The position numbers and the translations under genes are program-made. Positions 14,610 to 24,421 of a stretch of DNA of 64,000 bases are shown here, in pieces; the stretch's first letter is position 1; every line of letters begins with the position of its first letter. This DNA is from Chryseobacterium aquaeductus (GTDB lineage Bacteria; Bacteroidota; Bacteroidia; Flavobacteriales; Weeksellaceae), in assembly GCF_905175375.1 (NCBI RefSeq), contig NZ_CAJIMS010000001.1, positions 1,302,001 to 1,366,000 of the forward strand, in the 5' to 3' direction. The notes beneath the pieces were generated by a model that did not search any database, was not told the DNA's origin, and saw only the letters and a program-made list of their open reading frames with translations.

Positions 14610-16301
14610 TTACTTTTTAGAAGGAATTTCTTTCTTTCCGCTTTGTAAGATTTTTTCGAGAATTCTTAAAGTAATCAGATACGTTGGTTTTACACCTGTC
14701 AATCCTAATCCACCCGACGAAAGTGTAGCTCCTGTTTCCAAAGGATTATCTGAAGCATAGTAAGCGTAACTGACAAAAAGATCCGGCGCAATGTGATGTC
14801 TGATTTTAGAAGCCACCTGAATTGCTTTTTGGTAATGTGCACCTTCCATTTCAAGTCCGATCGCCTTCCACGAAGTATTCATAAAATATTGGAGAATATC
14901 TCTATTTTGAAGAGAAGTTCCTAAAACGGTAATCATCGGTCCTTCAAAAGCTTTTAATTCATCATCTTTAAAATCATTCAGTTTTAAAGCATTTTCAAAA
15001 GGATAATTATCTGCAGTTCCTTCAAAGATGTGGGAAGTTGGGATCATAATGTCACCTTTCCCACCTGCAAGAATTCCGGCTTTCCCCATAATCGAAACAG
15101 ATTTTACCTTCATCATATACACTTCATCATTTTGCTCGAAAGGTCTCAGCAATTCGTCCATTACCTCAAAAGCCTGTTCGCCAAATGCATAATCGAAAAC
15201 CATGATGACATCGTCTCCACCGTAATTTAAGTGTCCGAAAGGTGTGTTTTTAAGATTCGTTTTGCTCAAATCGATGATCTGAACGTCGATATTACTTCCG
15301 CTTTTATCATTGATATAAAGTAAACCTTCTTCCAAAGCGTATTTTGAAACCTTGTCGCGAAGATCTTTCTTATCTGAAATTTCACCATACAATTTGTAAT
15401 CAACGTCTTTAGTATCTTTTTTCTTTAAAGCATCATTTCCGTACAGCATATTTTTTACAGAATGCATATTTGCCGAAATAATATGAAGCGAGCGCATGTG
15501 AAGATCGTTTTCAAATAAAACTTCTTTCACTTTGTGAGCCCATTTTTCACCGAAATAGTGATGTCCCACTCTTTCCTTTAATATTGCACTGAAATAAATT
15601 TCTCTCTCACGGCTTTGCTTAGCGTCTTCGAGACTCACTTTTCCTAAATGGTAAATGATCTTGAATAATCTGTCGGGGTTTTCATCATCGCCAAACGTAT
15701 TATAGGCATTTAAAGTTTCATCAAAAGTTCTTCCTATTAAAGAAGAAAGATGAATCAACGCAACTTCTTTTTCTCTTCTGCTAAATTTTTTTTCGCCTTT
15801 TACTACTTCTTCAATGATTTTGAAAGCACGCGTCGGCTTCCAGTTTTCGTCCTGAATAAATGCGAGATTACGAATTTTGTCTGCTTCTATAAATAAGAAC
15901 GTTAAGTGGGTAAGAATATCATAGATTTCTGAGCGTCCCAAAAGAACTTCGATATTCATCTGGTGCTCATCGATACGATAGCAGTTTCTTCTTCTCTTTT
16001 TTGGAACGATCGGCTCGAAACTCCCTTTATCAAAACCTTCGTCTGATGTAAGATGAATGAAAGCACATTCTTCTATTCCTTCCGGAAGTCTGTCTAAAAC
16101 ATACATCAAACCATCTAGCTCCAACTTGCTTGGAACGCTCATGGTACCGTAAATTTCGGGATTGATCGTTTTCAACAAACTTCTAATGCTTTCTCCGGAA
16201 ACTCCGCTTGGCTTGAAAAAACCTCTATAAAACAGGTGTCTCATAGAAATGTATAGTCTTTCAATTGCCTCGGTGGTTTCTCTTGCTCTAGAATTTGTCA
16301 T
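14610..16301 (-). CDS. DUF6909 family protein with phosphorylase-like C-terminus
   Basis: 563 residues, no signal peptide. I recognise it as the Bacteroidota DUF6909 family. The C-terminal ~200 residues contain 'MVFDYAFGEQAFEVMDELL', 'GKAGILAGGKGDIMIPTSHIFEG' and 'AIGLEMEGAHYQKAI'. These resemble the substrate-binding region of nucleoside phosphorylases and AMP nucleosidase, where a MEG motif binds ribose. The helical N-terminal ~250 residues match nothing I know. A nucleoside- or nucleotide-cleaving role is plausible but unproven. It is divergent from glutamine synthetase. Confidence 0.7.
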   Translation of the reverse strand: MTNSRARETTEAIERLYISMRHLFYRGFFKPSGVSGESIRSLLKTINPEIYGTMSVPSKLELDGLMYVLDRLPEGIEECAFIHLTSDEGFDKGSFEPIVPKKRRRNCYRIDEHQMNIEVLLGRSEIYDILTHLTFLFIEADKIRNLAFIQDENWKPTRAFKIIEEVVKGEKKFSRREKEVALIHLSSLIGRTFDETLNAYNTFGDDENPDRLFKIIYHLGKVSLEDAKQSREREIYFSAILKERVGHHYFGEKWAHKVKEVLFENDLHMRSLHIISANMHSVKNMLYGNDALKKKDTKDVDYKLYGEISDKKDLRDKVSKYALEEGLLYINDKSGSNIDVQIIDLSKTNLKNTPFGHLNYGGDDVIMVFDYAFGEQAFEVMDELLRPFEQNDEVYMMKVKSVSIMGKAGILAGGKGDIMIPTSHIFEGTADNYPFENALKLNDFKDDELKAFEGPMITVLGTSLQNRDILQYFMNTSWKAIGLEMEGAHYQKAIQVASKIRHHIAPDLFVSYAYYASDNPLETGATLSSGGLGLTGVKPTYLITLRILEKILQSGKKEIPSKK

Positions 16302-16669
16302 ATATTAAATTTTTTATAAAAAGTCTGCTAAGTTACGTAAAATAATTTTAACAATTAAAACACTCATAATCAAACAATTACTATTTAAACTGAATTTTTG
16401 AGTGATTTAAAATTAATATTTAACCCACTTTTGAGAAAGAAAATCATGATAAGTTTTATTCATATTAGAATTGCAGCGGAAAATAAAGCATAGATTCGTT
16501 ATCAGGTACTCTACTTAGTAATAACACTTTTTTTCCTTAAGACACCTCTTATCAGACGCATTTTTCCTTAAAAAATATTTAAAAATAAAAATAACCCCTA
16601 AAAAATAGAGGGTGAAAACATTTTCAATTCATTTTTTTTGTAAATTTGCCCTATAAAATTCAACACTAT
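16302..16669 (+). promoter_or_regulatory. Intergenic region with glutamine synthetase promoter
   Basis: AT-rich spacer between divergent genes. TAAATTTG at 16641-16648 is a perfect -7 box, giving a start near 16655 and a leader of about 15 nt before the ATG at 16670. An upstream TTG at the standard distance is missing, so an activator may be needed. ACCCC...GGGT at about 16591-16613 can form a weak hairpin. Nothing else is seen. Confidence 0.5.
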
Positions 16670-18865
16670 ATGTCAACTTTAAGATTTAAAGCTTTAGAAA
16701 CTTTACCATTCAAGGACTTTAGAAAAGATAATTCGGTAGAAATTCCTGCTAAATTATCAGAATTGTTTTGTGAAAATGTATTCTCTGAAAACACAATGAG
16801 AGAATATTTAACAAAAGAGGCATTCCAATCTATCATGGATGCTATTAAGAAAGGTAGTAAAATCCAGAGATTAATTGCAGATCAGGTAGCTGTCGCTATG
16901 AAAGATTGGGCAATGAGCAAAGGCGTTACTCATTACACGCACTGGTTTCAGCCGTTAACTGGAAGCACTGCAGAAAAGCATGATTCATTTTTCACACCAA
17001 TTGAAGGTGGAAGAGCAATCGAAAGATTCAGCGGCGGAATGTTGATTCAGCAAGAGCCTGATGCATCTTCTTTCCCGAACGGAGGAATCAGAAATACCTT
17101 TGAAGCAAGAGGTTATACAGCTTGGGATCCTACATCTCCTGCTTTTATTATGGGAACTACTTTATGTATTCCTTCTATTTTTATCTCTTATACAGGAGAA
17201 ACTTTAGATTACAAAGCGCCTTTATTGAGAGCTTTGAATGCCGTAGACGAAGCTGCAACCAACGTAATGCAGTATTTCGACAAAAATGTAACGAAAGTAA
17301 CTCCTACTTTAGGTTGGGAGCAAGAATATTTCTTGGTTGATTCAGCATTGTATCAATCTCGTCCGGATTTGGTCTTGACAGGTAAAACTTTATTAGGACA
17401 TTCTCCTGCAAAAGGACAACAGTTGGACGACCACTATTTCGGTTCAATTCCTACAAGAGTCATGAATTTCATGAAAGAATTGGAAGTTGAATGTATGAAA
17501 TTGGGAATCCCAGTTACGACAAGACACAACGAAGTTGCTCCAAACCAATTTGAGCTTGCTCCTATGTTTGAAGAAGTAAATGTTGCGGTTGACCACAACT
17601 CTTTGTTGATGGACGTAATGGCAAGAATTGCTCACAGACACCATTTCCATATTCTATTCCACGAAAAACCATTTGCTGGAGTAAACGGAAGCGGAAAGCA
17701 CAACAACTGGTCTTTGGCAACTGATACAGGTGAAAACCTTTTGAGCCCGGGAAAAAACCCTAAGAAAAACCTGCAGTTCTTAACGTTCTTCGTGAATACC
17801 ATTAAAGCAGTTCACGAATATGCAGATCTTTTAAGAGCAAGTATCGCTTCTGCAAGTAATGATCACAGATTGGGTGCAAACGAAGCTCCACCTGCAATTA
17901 TTTCTGTATTTATCGGAAGTCAGTTGTTCAGAGTTTTGGAAGAGCTTGAAAAAGTAACGGAAGGAAAACTTTCACCAGACGAAAAAACAGATTTAAAACT
18001 AAATGTTGTTGGAAAAATTCCTGAAATCTTGTTGGATAATACTGACAGAAACAGAACTTCTCCTTTCGCATTTACAGGAAATAAATTCGAAATCAGAGCG
18101 GTAGGATCTTCTGCAAACTGTGCAGAATCTATGACTGTAATGAATACGATTGCTGCAAAACAATTAAGCGATTTCAAAAAAGAAGTTGATGCTTTAATTG
18201 AAACAGGTCTTAAGAAAGATGAAGCGATCTTCAATATTTTAAGAGAATACATCAAACAGTGTAAAAACATTATGTTTGAAGGTGACGGATATTCTGATGA
18301 CTGGGCTGTTGAAGCTGAAAAAAGAGGATTAAACAACTGGAAAACTACTCCTGAAGCTTTGAAGCAGGAGATGAATCAAAAATTCCTTGATCTTTACGAA
18401 GAAGTAGGAATTTTCAACCACAGAGAAGTTGAGGCAAGAAACGAAATCAAACTAGAAAAATACTCTACAGTTATCGATATCGAAGCTAGAGTTTTGAGTG
18501 ACATCGCAAGAAACCACATTATTCCTTCTGCCTTAAATTATCAAAACAGATTGATTGAAAACGTGAAAGGTCTTAAAGACATTTTTGACGAGAAAGAATT
18601 TAAGAAATTGGCAAAAGAGCAAATCAGCTTAATTACCAATATTTCTGAGAATATTTCTATAATCAAATTGGGAGTTGAAAATTTAATGAAAGCCAGAGAA
18701 ACCGCAAAAGCAGTATCTGAAAGCCAAACACAAGCAGAAGATTATTGTAACAAAGTAAAGCCATTGTTTGATGTGATCAGAGATGCATCAGATGATCTTG
18801 AAATGATGGTGGATGATGAGCTTTGGCCAATGACGAAATACAGAGAAATGTTATTTACAAGATAA
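16670..18865 (+). CDS. glnN: Type III glutamine synthetase
   Basis: 731 residues, matching the ~730 of GSIII and well above GSI/II. It condenses glutamate and ammonia with ATP. Diagnostic GSIII stretches include 'THYTHWFQPLTG', 'GWEQEYFLVD' (metal-binding Glu), 'TRHNEVAPNQFELAP', 'VNGSGKHNNWSL' and 'NRTSPFAFTGNKFE' (Arg-rich active-site loop). The C-terminal ~170 residues are the helical GSIII extension. The ATG at 16670 is preferred to a TTG at 16646 because the latter lies inside the -7 box. Confidence 0.96.
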   Translation: MSTLRFKALETLPFKDFRKDNSVEIPAKLSELFCENVFSENTMREYLTKEAFQSIMDAIKKGSKIQRLIADQVAVAMKDWAMSKGVTHYTHWFQPLTGSTAEKHDSFFTPIEGGRAIERFSGGMLIQQEPDASSFPNGGIRNTFEARGYTAWDPTSPAFIMGTTLCIPSIFISYTGETLDYKAPLLRALNAVDEAATNVMQYFDKNVTKVTPTLGWEQEYFLVDSALYQSRPDLVLTGKTLLGHSPAKGQQLDDHYFGSIPTRVMNFMKELEVECMKLGIPVTTRHNEVAPNQFELAPMFEEVNVAVDHNSLLMDVMARIAHRHHFHILFHEKPFAGVNGSGKHNNWSLATDTGENLLSPGKNPKKNLQFLTFFVNTIKAVHEYADLLRASIASASNDHRLGANEAPPAIISVFIGSQLFRVLEELEKVTEGKLSPDEKTDLKLNVVGKIPEILLDNTDRNRTSPFAFTGNKFEIRAVGSSANCAESMTVMNTIAAKQLSDFKKEVDALIETGLKKDEAIFNILREYIKQCKNIMFEGDGYSDDWAVEAEKRGLNNWKTTPEALKQEMNQKFLDLYEEVGIFNHREVEARNEIKLEKYSTVIDIEARVLSDIARNHIIPSALNYQNRLIENVKGLKDIFDEKEFKKLAKEQISLITNISENISIIKLGVENLMKARETAKAVSESQTQAEDYCNKVKPLFDVIRDASDDLEMMVDDELWPMTKYREMLFTR

Positions 18866-18890
18866 CATCTGTAAAATTCCATATTAGTGA

Positions 18891-18920
18891 AGGTTCCCTG
18901 AGTAATTGGGGAACTTTTTT
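18891..18920 (+). terminator. Terminator of the glutamine synthetase gene
   Basis: GTTCCC (18893-18898) pairs with GGGAAC (18909-18914), followed by TTTTTT. Confidence 0.85.
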
Positions 18921-19017
18921 GTGATCTATTAAGACTTGCTTTATGGCATTATAATAATTACGAACAACTATTAACAAAGGACACAACTTATATTGTGTTA
19001 AAAAATCTTAATAAAAA

Positions 19018-19060
19018 AAAACCGCCAAGTCACCAAAATAGGCGGATAGCGGTTTGTTTT
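19018..19060 (+). terminator. Two competing hairpins upstream of the NlpC/P60 gene
   Basis: AAACCGC (19019-19025) pairs with GCGGTTT (19049-19055), followed by GTTTTTC, which is a normal terminator. The overlapping CCGCC (19022-19026) can instead pair with GGCGG (19041-19045), leaving the T-run unpaired. The two structures exclude each other. This may be a simple terminator with a chance alternative, or an attenuator-like switch. Confidence 0.5.
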
Positions 19061-19107
19061 TCTTTAACATACGTCTATAGGATGTTAAAATGTGTTAAAA
19101 CAACAAC

Positions 19108-19155
19108 ATGACAATTGTCATATCGAGGCTGTTTTGGCTAGAATATCTACTTTTG
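19108..19155 (+). promoter_or_regulatory. Promoter with 14-bp palindrome before the NlpC/P60 gene
   Basis: TACTTTTG at 19148-19155 is a full -7 box. ATGACAATTGTCAT at 19108-19121 is a perfect 14-bp palindrome centred about 47 bp upstream of the expected start, a usual position for an activator or repressor dimer. No binding protein is identified. Confidence 0.5.
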
Positions 19156-19205
19156 TAATGCTTTAGAGAAATAAATATTCCTTTTTAACACGGAAATTAA
19201 AAAAT

Positions 19206-19895
19206 ATGAAGAAAAGAGTTTTGTTTTATTTAGTTGCTTTCGTTTCTACAATATCACTACAATCATGCGTTACTAATTACGTAGTTTCAAAACCGGCAAC
19301 TTACACTAAAGAATACAAAACAGATGCCAAACTCACAGCCATTGATACTAAAATGGAAAATGATAAAAAGTTGTTAATCAACTCTTTTATCTCTGAAAAA
19401 GCAGTGGCAATCTCAAACGCAAAAAATTCTTTAAAAAATTCTGAAATCGCAAAAGCGATTAAACATAATAAGACAATTGATAATATCTTAACAGAAGCTC
19501 AGACTTACCTTGGAACTCCTTACAGATACGGAGGAATGACAAGAAATGGTATTGACTGTTCAGCATTTGTATTATCAGTTTTCGGAGCAGCAGCAGGACT
19601 TACTTTACCAAGAGTTGCAGCATCTCAGGCTCAGGAAGGAGAAGCTATCGACAAAGAAAATCTTCAGAAAGGCGACTTGATCTTCTTTTCTCACGGCAGA
19701 AGAATTTCTCATGTAGGAATTGTAGAAAGCGTAACTGAAGAAGGAGAAATCAAATTCATCCACGCAGCTACTTCAAAAGGTGTAATGATCTCTTCACTGA
19801 ACGATTCTTATTGGGGACCAAAATTCAGGTTTGCAAAAAGAGTGATCAATGAAAACGGAGACAACTACAACAACTTAGCAGCTACTAGTTTTTAG
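19206..19895 (+). CDS. NlpC/P60 family lipoprotein endopeptidase
   Basis: 229 residues. The lipobox 'SLQSC' places the lipidated Cys at 21. The NlpC/P60 (C40) domain covers about 92-215 with catalytic Cys118 ('NGIDCSAF'), His169 ('ISHVGIV') and His186 ('FIHAATS'). It probably cleaves peptidoglycan stem peptides, as E. coli Spr/MepS does. A charged, likely helical spacer (about 30-90) separates lipid anchor and enzyme. It has its own promoter and terminator. Confidence 0.92.
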   Translation: MKKRVLFYLVAFVSTISLQSCVTNYVVSKPATYTKEYKTDAKLTAIDTKMENDKKLLINSFISEKAVAISNAKNSLKNSEIAKAIKHNKTIDNILTEAQTYLGTPYRYGGMTRNGIDCSAFVLSVFGAAAGLTLPRVAASQAQEGEAIDKENLQKGDLIFFSHGRRISHVGIVESVTEEGEIKFIHAATSKGVMISSLNDSYWGPKFRFAKRVINENGDNYNNLAATSF

Positions 19896-19921
19896 TCTTA
19901 AATAATTGATTTATATAAATG

Positions 19922-19952
19922 AAGCCGTCAAAATTTGATGGCTTTTATTTTT
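19922..19952 (+). terminator. Terminator of the NlpC/P60 gene
   Basis: AAGCCGTCAAA pairs with TTTGATGGCTT (one G-T pair), then TTTATTTTTG. Confidence 0.8.
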
Positions 19953-19968
19953 GTTAATAAATCTAAAA

Positions 19969-20550
19969 TCAACTGCTTTTATCAACTTCTATATCAAATC
20001 GACGTAAGAGCCCGTGAATTTCTGAAAGTGAAAATTTAGCCTTCTTAAGATTATTAGATTCAGGATTTATGGTGTAATTAAAAGAAGTTCTGAAATCCGT
20101 CTTTTCCAGATTGGTTTTTTCGAATGTAGCACCACTGAAATCGCAGTTTGAAAATACGGAACCGGACAGATCACATTCAGCAAAATCTGTTTCAATCAGC
20201 TTACAATTTTTAAATGATGTTCTTTTAATAGTAGTTTTGTAGAATACAGAATTATTTAAAGCACATCCTTCAAATCTGAAAGACATCCCAAACTCGTTAC
20301 AATCGTCGAAATGCATTCCAAACATTTTGCAGTCTTTGAAAATCACATCACGAAAAGCTGTTCCAATTAATTTGGTCATGCTCAAATTGCAATCGATGAA
20401 TTCGCAGTTGGTCAATTTAAATTGCGAGAGATCTGCATATTCTAAATTACAATTTTCAAATGTGCAACTTTCGTATTCGCCAATTTGCAAAGGTGATTCA
20501 GCAAAATTTAACTGAGTATAAGTTTGATCTAAGACGTAAACTTCGGTCAT
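19969..20550 (-). CDS. Pentapeptide-repeat protein
   Basis: 193 residues from the ATG at 20550. Most of the chain is pentapeptide repeat with Phe/Leu centres ('CNLEYADLSQF', 'CDLSGSVFSNCDFSGATF'), folding as a right-handed quadrilateral beta-helix. The end 'FNYTINPESNNLKKAKFS' resembles the tail of McbG/Qnr-type proteins, which mimic DNA and protect gyrase. That similarity is from memory and gives only a possible function. Cytoplasmic, with no signal peptide. Confidence 0.85.
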   Translation of the reverse strand: MTEVYVLDQTYTQLNFAESPLQIGEYESCTFENCNLEYADLSQFKLTNCEFIDCNLSMTKLIGTAFRDVIFKDCKMFGMHFDDCNEFGMSFRFEGCALNNSVFYKTTIKRTSFKNCKLIETDFAECDLSGSVFSNCDFSGATFEKTNLEKTDFRTSFNYTINPESNNLKKAKFSLSEIHGLLRRFDIEVDKSS

Positions 20551-20664
20551 CAATTTTTAAGATTTTAGTAAAAAGAAAAATTAATAGAAATTTTAGCTCG
20601 TTGGATAAGCAGATGTATTATGGGGAAATTTGAAGATTATATAAACTTCCAGCATCTAACTTGT

Positions 20665-21894
20665 CTACACCAAGCTGTTTTTATCAGTGTAATTCAATTT
20701 AAAGAAAATAAAAGTCATCATAGAAAATGCCAACAAAGAACTTCCACCATAACTGAAATACGGCAACGGAATCCCAACGGTAGGAAACAACCCCATAACC
20801 ATCCCTAAATTGATGGAAAAGTGCATTAAAAGAATCGAAGCAAATGAATAACCGAAAACCCTGTTAAAGGTTGACTTCTGCTGTTCTGCGAGATAATATA
20901 TTCTGCCGATGAAAACCATGTAGCACAAGACCAAAATGGAACTTCCTACAAAACCCCATTCTTCTCCTACAGTACAAAAAATGTAATCAGTTTCCTGCTC
21001 GGGAACGAATTTTCCTTGAGTCACAGAGCCTTGACGATATCCTTTTCCGAACATTCCACCAGAACCGATGGCAGTTTTAGAATAAAGCAAATTGTATCCT
21101 GAAGTATCCCTGAAAGCTTTCTCACCTTTATACAAAACCTCAATTCTCTCTCGCTGATGTTTTGGCATTTTTTCTAGAACGTAAGGTGTTGCAAAAGCTA
21201 GTCCGCACAGAAGAATAATTGAACCTGCAATACTTGAGATAGAAATAATATTCCAGCTCATTTTATAATAATTCAAAAATATAAGTATTCCGGAAATGAC
21301 GAGAATTGCGATCGCTATATAAATAGGATCAATCGCCAACGAAAGTAAAAATACTGCCGCAAAAAGAAAGCCGACACCAAACAACCAGCCGCTCAAACCT
21401 TCTCTGTATAACGCAATAAAAAACGCTGTAAAAACCAACAAAGATCCTACATCGGGAATTGAAAGCACAACTACCGCAGGAATTCCTACAATTGCCAAAG
21501 TTGTTAAAAGGGATTTTCTGTTTTTTAAATTAAATTCTGATCCTGAAACATAATTAGCCAACATGAGCGCCACGCCAATTTTTGCAAATTCTACCGGCTG
21601 CATGGTAAATCCACCAAATTTGTACCAGTTTTTCTGACCGAGAATTTCTGTTCCGAAGACATGAAGACCTGCAAGCATTACAACACCACCAATGTAGATA
21701 ATACCCGACATATTTTCGAAAAACTTGCTTCGGCTGAAAAAAATAATCAAACCAACAAATAAAGAAATTCCGAAAAAAATGAATTGTTTTTTACCTAAAC
21801 CTTCATCAACGCTGTAAATATTGGCAATGGCGAAAATGCAAAGCATGAAATACAAGCCAAGACCCAATTTATCTATTCCTTCTGTCCACTTCAT
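20665..21894 (-). CDS. rodA: Rod-shape SEDS glycosyltransferase RodA
   Basis: 409 residues with about 10 transmembrane helices and SEDS signatures: 'QPVEFAKIG', a long periplasmic loop with 'RERIEVLYKGEKAFRDTSGYN', and 'GLFPTVGIPLPYFSYGGSS'. It polymerises lipid II during side-wall synthesis with PBP2. The start overlaps the mrdA stop by 4 bp (ATGA). It is the last gene of the mre operon; the minus strand after it is non-coding up to the pentapeptide gene. Confidence 0.95.
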   Translation of the reverse strand: MKWTEGIDKLGLGLYFMLCIFAIANIYSVDEGLGKKQFIFFGISLFVGLIIFFSRSKFFENMSGIIYIGGVVMLAGLHVFGTEILGQKNWYKFGGFTMQPVEFAKIGVALMLANYVSGSEFNLKNRKSLLTTLAIVGIPAVVVLSIPDVGSLLVFTAFFIALYREGLSGWLFGVGFLFAAVFLLSLAIDPIYIAIAILVISGILIFLNYYKMSWNIISISSIAGSIILLCGLAFATPYVLEKMPKHQRERIEVLYKGEKAFRDTSGYNLLYSKTAIGSGGMFGKGYRQGSVTQGKFVPEQETDYIFCTVGEEWGFVGSSILVLCYMVFIGRIYYLAEQQKSTFNRVFGYSFASILLMHFSINLGMVMGLFPTVGIPLPYFSYGGSSLLAFSMMTFIFFKLNYTDKNSLV

Positions 21895-23918
21895 TGTTTC
21901 ACAGGTTTTTTGGGTTCAGCTTTCTTCTTGGCATTCAGTTTTTCTTTAGCTTTTTTAATCAGGTTCAGACTGTCCTGTATTCTTTTAAGCTTAATAGAAT
22001 CGGGTTTTGGTTCTTTGTAAAGTCCTTTTCTTTTCAGATCAGCAATCCACTGTCTTTTATATTCGGGCATAAAACTCGCAGAGATCATCTTTTTGTAAAG
22101 ATGTTCTCTTTTTAGATCTCCTGTTATATATTTTTCGGCAATCACGGTTGATGCCGGCCCAGCCCAGGTCGCACCAAATCCGGCGTGTTCCATTACTGCA
22201 ACTACCACAATTTTGGGTTTATCTGCAGGAGCAATCAATACAAAAATCGAATTATCTTTTCCTTGCGGAACCTGAGCCGTCCCGGTTTTTGCCAATTGAG
22301 TAAAATCATTAGACTTCAAACCTCTTGCAGTACCATTCAAAACTACGGCTTCCATACCTTTCAAAACAGGCTCAAAGTGTTTGGGATCGACTAAAGTTTT
22401 GTGTTTCACTTTAAATCTAGGATCTGGATTTGGTTTTCCGTCAATCGCCTTTACAATGTGAGGCGTATAGAACCAACCTTTGTTCGCAATCGCTGAAACA
22501 TAATTTGCCAACTGAAGAGGCGTCACCATTACATCACCCTGGCCCATTCCGTTGTAGATGGCTCCGGTAGACATTTCGTCCCAATTTTTATAACTATCTT
22601 TTTTAGAACCGTTAGCTTTAATGATCGCTTTAAATCTTCTTTCATAGAAATCTCCAGATGGAATTCTGCCTTTTGCACCTACAGCAAAATCGTTATTCAG
22701 AAACTCTCCTACGCCAAAGCTGCTCATTATTTTTTTCCACTCATCGACACCTCTTGACGGATTTCCTGGATATTTTTTTATAATCGCAATAAATGCATAC
22801 GTGAAAAAACAGTTGCTGGAAACCTGTATAGAAGGTATCAAAGGATCTGCACCACCGTGACCTTTTATCCTTTTTCCTTTGTAATAAAAACCGCCACCAC
22901 AAGGAAAAATCGTTTTTTCATTCATAACACCCATTTGCATTGCCGCTAAAGCGGTAAGCAACTTGAATGTAGAACCTGGTGGATAACCTGCCTGTAATGA
23001 TCTGTCGAATGTAGGTTTGTTTTCGTAGATGGTATCTCTCGATAAAGCGTATAAATTTTTTGATTTGTTGGGTCCTGTGAATAAGTTTGGATCAATATCC
23101 GGTCCTGTGGCAGCAACCAGAACTTCACCGTTATTAGGATCAATCGCAACGATAGCGCCATGTTTATTGACCAGCATTTCTTCAGCGATCCTCTGCAAAT
23201 CATAATCAATCGTGAGCGTAATATCTTTTCCGGTAATGACGTCCCGGTCTAAAGTTCCGTTCTTGTAAGGACCTACATTTCGAAGTTTAATATCTTTCTG
23301 AATGTATTTAATTCCCTTTACACCACGAAGTTCTTTTTCATAAGATTTTTCGATACCAGTTTTTCCGATGAGGTCACCCGGAAGATAATAAGTAGAATCT
23401 TTCTTGATTTCTCTATCATTGACTTCACTGGTGTAACCCAACAAATTTCCGGATGTAGAAACTTCGTACTGTCTCTGTGGACGCTGCACGATACTGAAGG
23501 CCGGATATTTAAATATAATCTCCTGAACTCTGGCAATATCTTCCCTGCTGAGGTCTTTGATGAAAGTCATCGGAGTTAATTTAGAATAATATTTTTCGCT
23601 TTTAATAGTTTTAATTTTTTTGATAAAATCTTTTTTATCAATTTTCATTAAATTACAAAAAGATATGGTGTCGAAATCCGGTTTCATTAATGCTTGAGTG
23701 AATGAAACTTCGTAGGCCGGCTGATTTCCCACCATAATTTTCCCATTACGGTCAAAAATTACTCCACGTTGCGGAATTATGTATTCAGTTTTTATGGAAG
23801 TATTTGCAGCATTTAACGCATATCTATCTGTAAACAATTGCAAATAAGAAAGTCTTGCCACGAAAATAACAGCAAGTATGATTAAAACAGAGAAGATTTT
23901 TATATGGCGTGTGTTCAA
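21891..23918 (-). CDS. mrdA: Penicillin-binding protein 2 (elongation transpeptidase)
   Basis: 675 residues: one N-terminal transmembrane helix (about 8-27), a PBP dimer domain, and a transpeptidase domain with SxxK ('PGSTFKLLTA'), SxN ('VSSNCFF') and KTG ('AKTGTAQVP'). The Lys/Pro-rich tail is longer than in E. coli. It crosslinks the peptidoglycan made by RodA. ATGA overlaps on both sides (mreD and rodA) show tight coupling. Confidence 0.95.
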   Translation of the reverse strand: MNTRHIKIFSVLIILAVIFVARLSYLQLFTDRYALNAANTSIKTEYIIPQRGVIFDRNGKIMVGNQPAYEVSFTQALMKPDFDTISFCNLMKIDKKDFIKKIKTIKSEKYYSKLTPMTFIKDLSREDIARVQEIIFKYPAFSIVQRPQRQYEVSTSGNLLGYTSEVNDREIKKDSTYYLPGDLIGKTGIEKSYEKELRGVKGIKYIQKDIKLRNVGPYKNGTLDRDVITGKDITLTIDYDLQRIAEEMLVNKHGAIVAIDPNNGEVLVAATGPDIDPNLFTGPNKSKNLYALSRDTIYENKPTFDRSLQAGYPPGSTFKLLTALAAMQMGVMNEKTIFPCGGGFYYKGKRIKGHGGADPLIPSIQVSSNCFFTYAFIAIIKKYPGNPSRGVDEWKKIMSSFGVGEFLNNDFAVGAKGRIPSGDFYERRFKAIIKANGSKKDSYKNWDEMSTGAIYNGMGQGDVMVTPLQLANYVSAIANKGWFYTPHIVKAIDGKPNPDPRFKVKHKTLVDPKHFEPVLKGMEAVVLNGTARGLKSNDFTQLAKTGTAQVPQGKDNSIFVLIAPADKPKIVVVAVMEHAGFGATWAGPASTVIAEKYITGDLKREHLYKKMISASFMPEYKRQWIADLKRKGLYKEPKPDSIKLKRIQDSLNLIKKAKEKLNAKKKAEPKKPVKQ

Positions 23919-24421
23919 ACTTTCTGTTTGATTTTAAATATTAATGCGTAAACAACTATAAATATAAACGAAATTACACTAGTTACCAATACATTAATTA
24001 ATATTTCAAAAATTCTGCTCAATTTAAAAAACTCCATATACTGTACGAAAAGCTGGTGTAGAAATATGCTCGAAAAGAGGAACAGCAAAAACTGAGTCCA
24101 TTGTAATGACTGAAATGAGAAGAAATCTGTAGAAGTGTCTGTAGAAGATCTGAAAATTAATGTTCTGAAATACGCTATCAGCGTTGTTGCAAAAGCATTG
24201 TAACCACCAGAATGCATTAAGGTATCAATTGACAAACCTATTAAAAAACTTAATGCCAAAAACTGAAATTTATTTCTGAAAAAAGGATAAAACATAACGA
24301 AAACCGGATACAAAACCGGTGTAAACTTCCCGAAAAGCGTAATCTTGTTCAATACATAAATCTGTAATGCTACAAGAAAAATCATGATCAAAAGATCTGT
24401 AAATAACGTCCTGCTAATCAT
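23915..24421 (-). CDS. mreD: Rod-shape determining protein MreD
   Basis: 168 residues with five or six hydrophobic helices and few motifs, as usual for MreD ('FGKFTPVLYPVFVMFYPF', 'GLSIDTLMHSGGYNAF'). Identity rests mainly on position between mreC and mrdA, with which it overlaps by 8 and 4 bp. Confidence 0.88.
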   Translation of the reverse strand: MISRTLFTDLLIMIFLVALQIYVLNKITLFGKFTPVLYPVFVMFYPFFRNKFQFLALSFLIGLSIDTLMHSGGYNAFATTLIAYFRTLIFRSSTDTSTDFFSFQSLQWTQFLLFLFSSIFLHQLFVQYMEFFKLSRIFEILINVLVTSVISFIFIVVYALIFKIKQKV

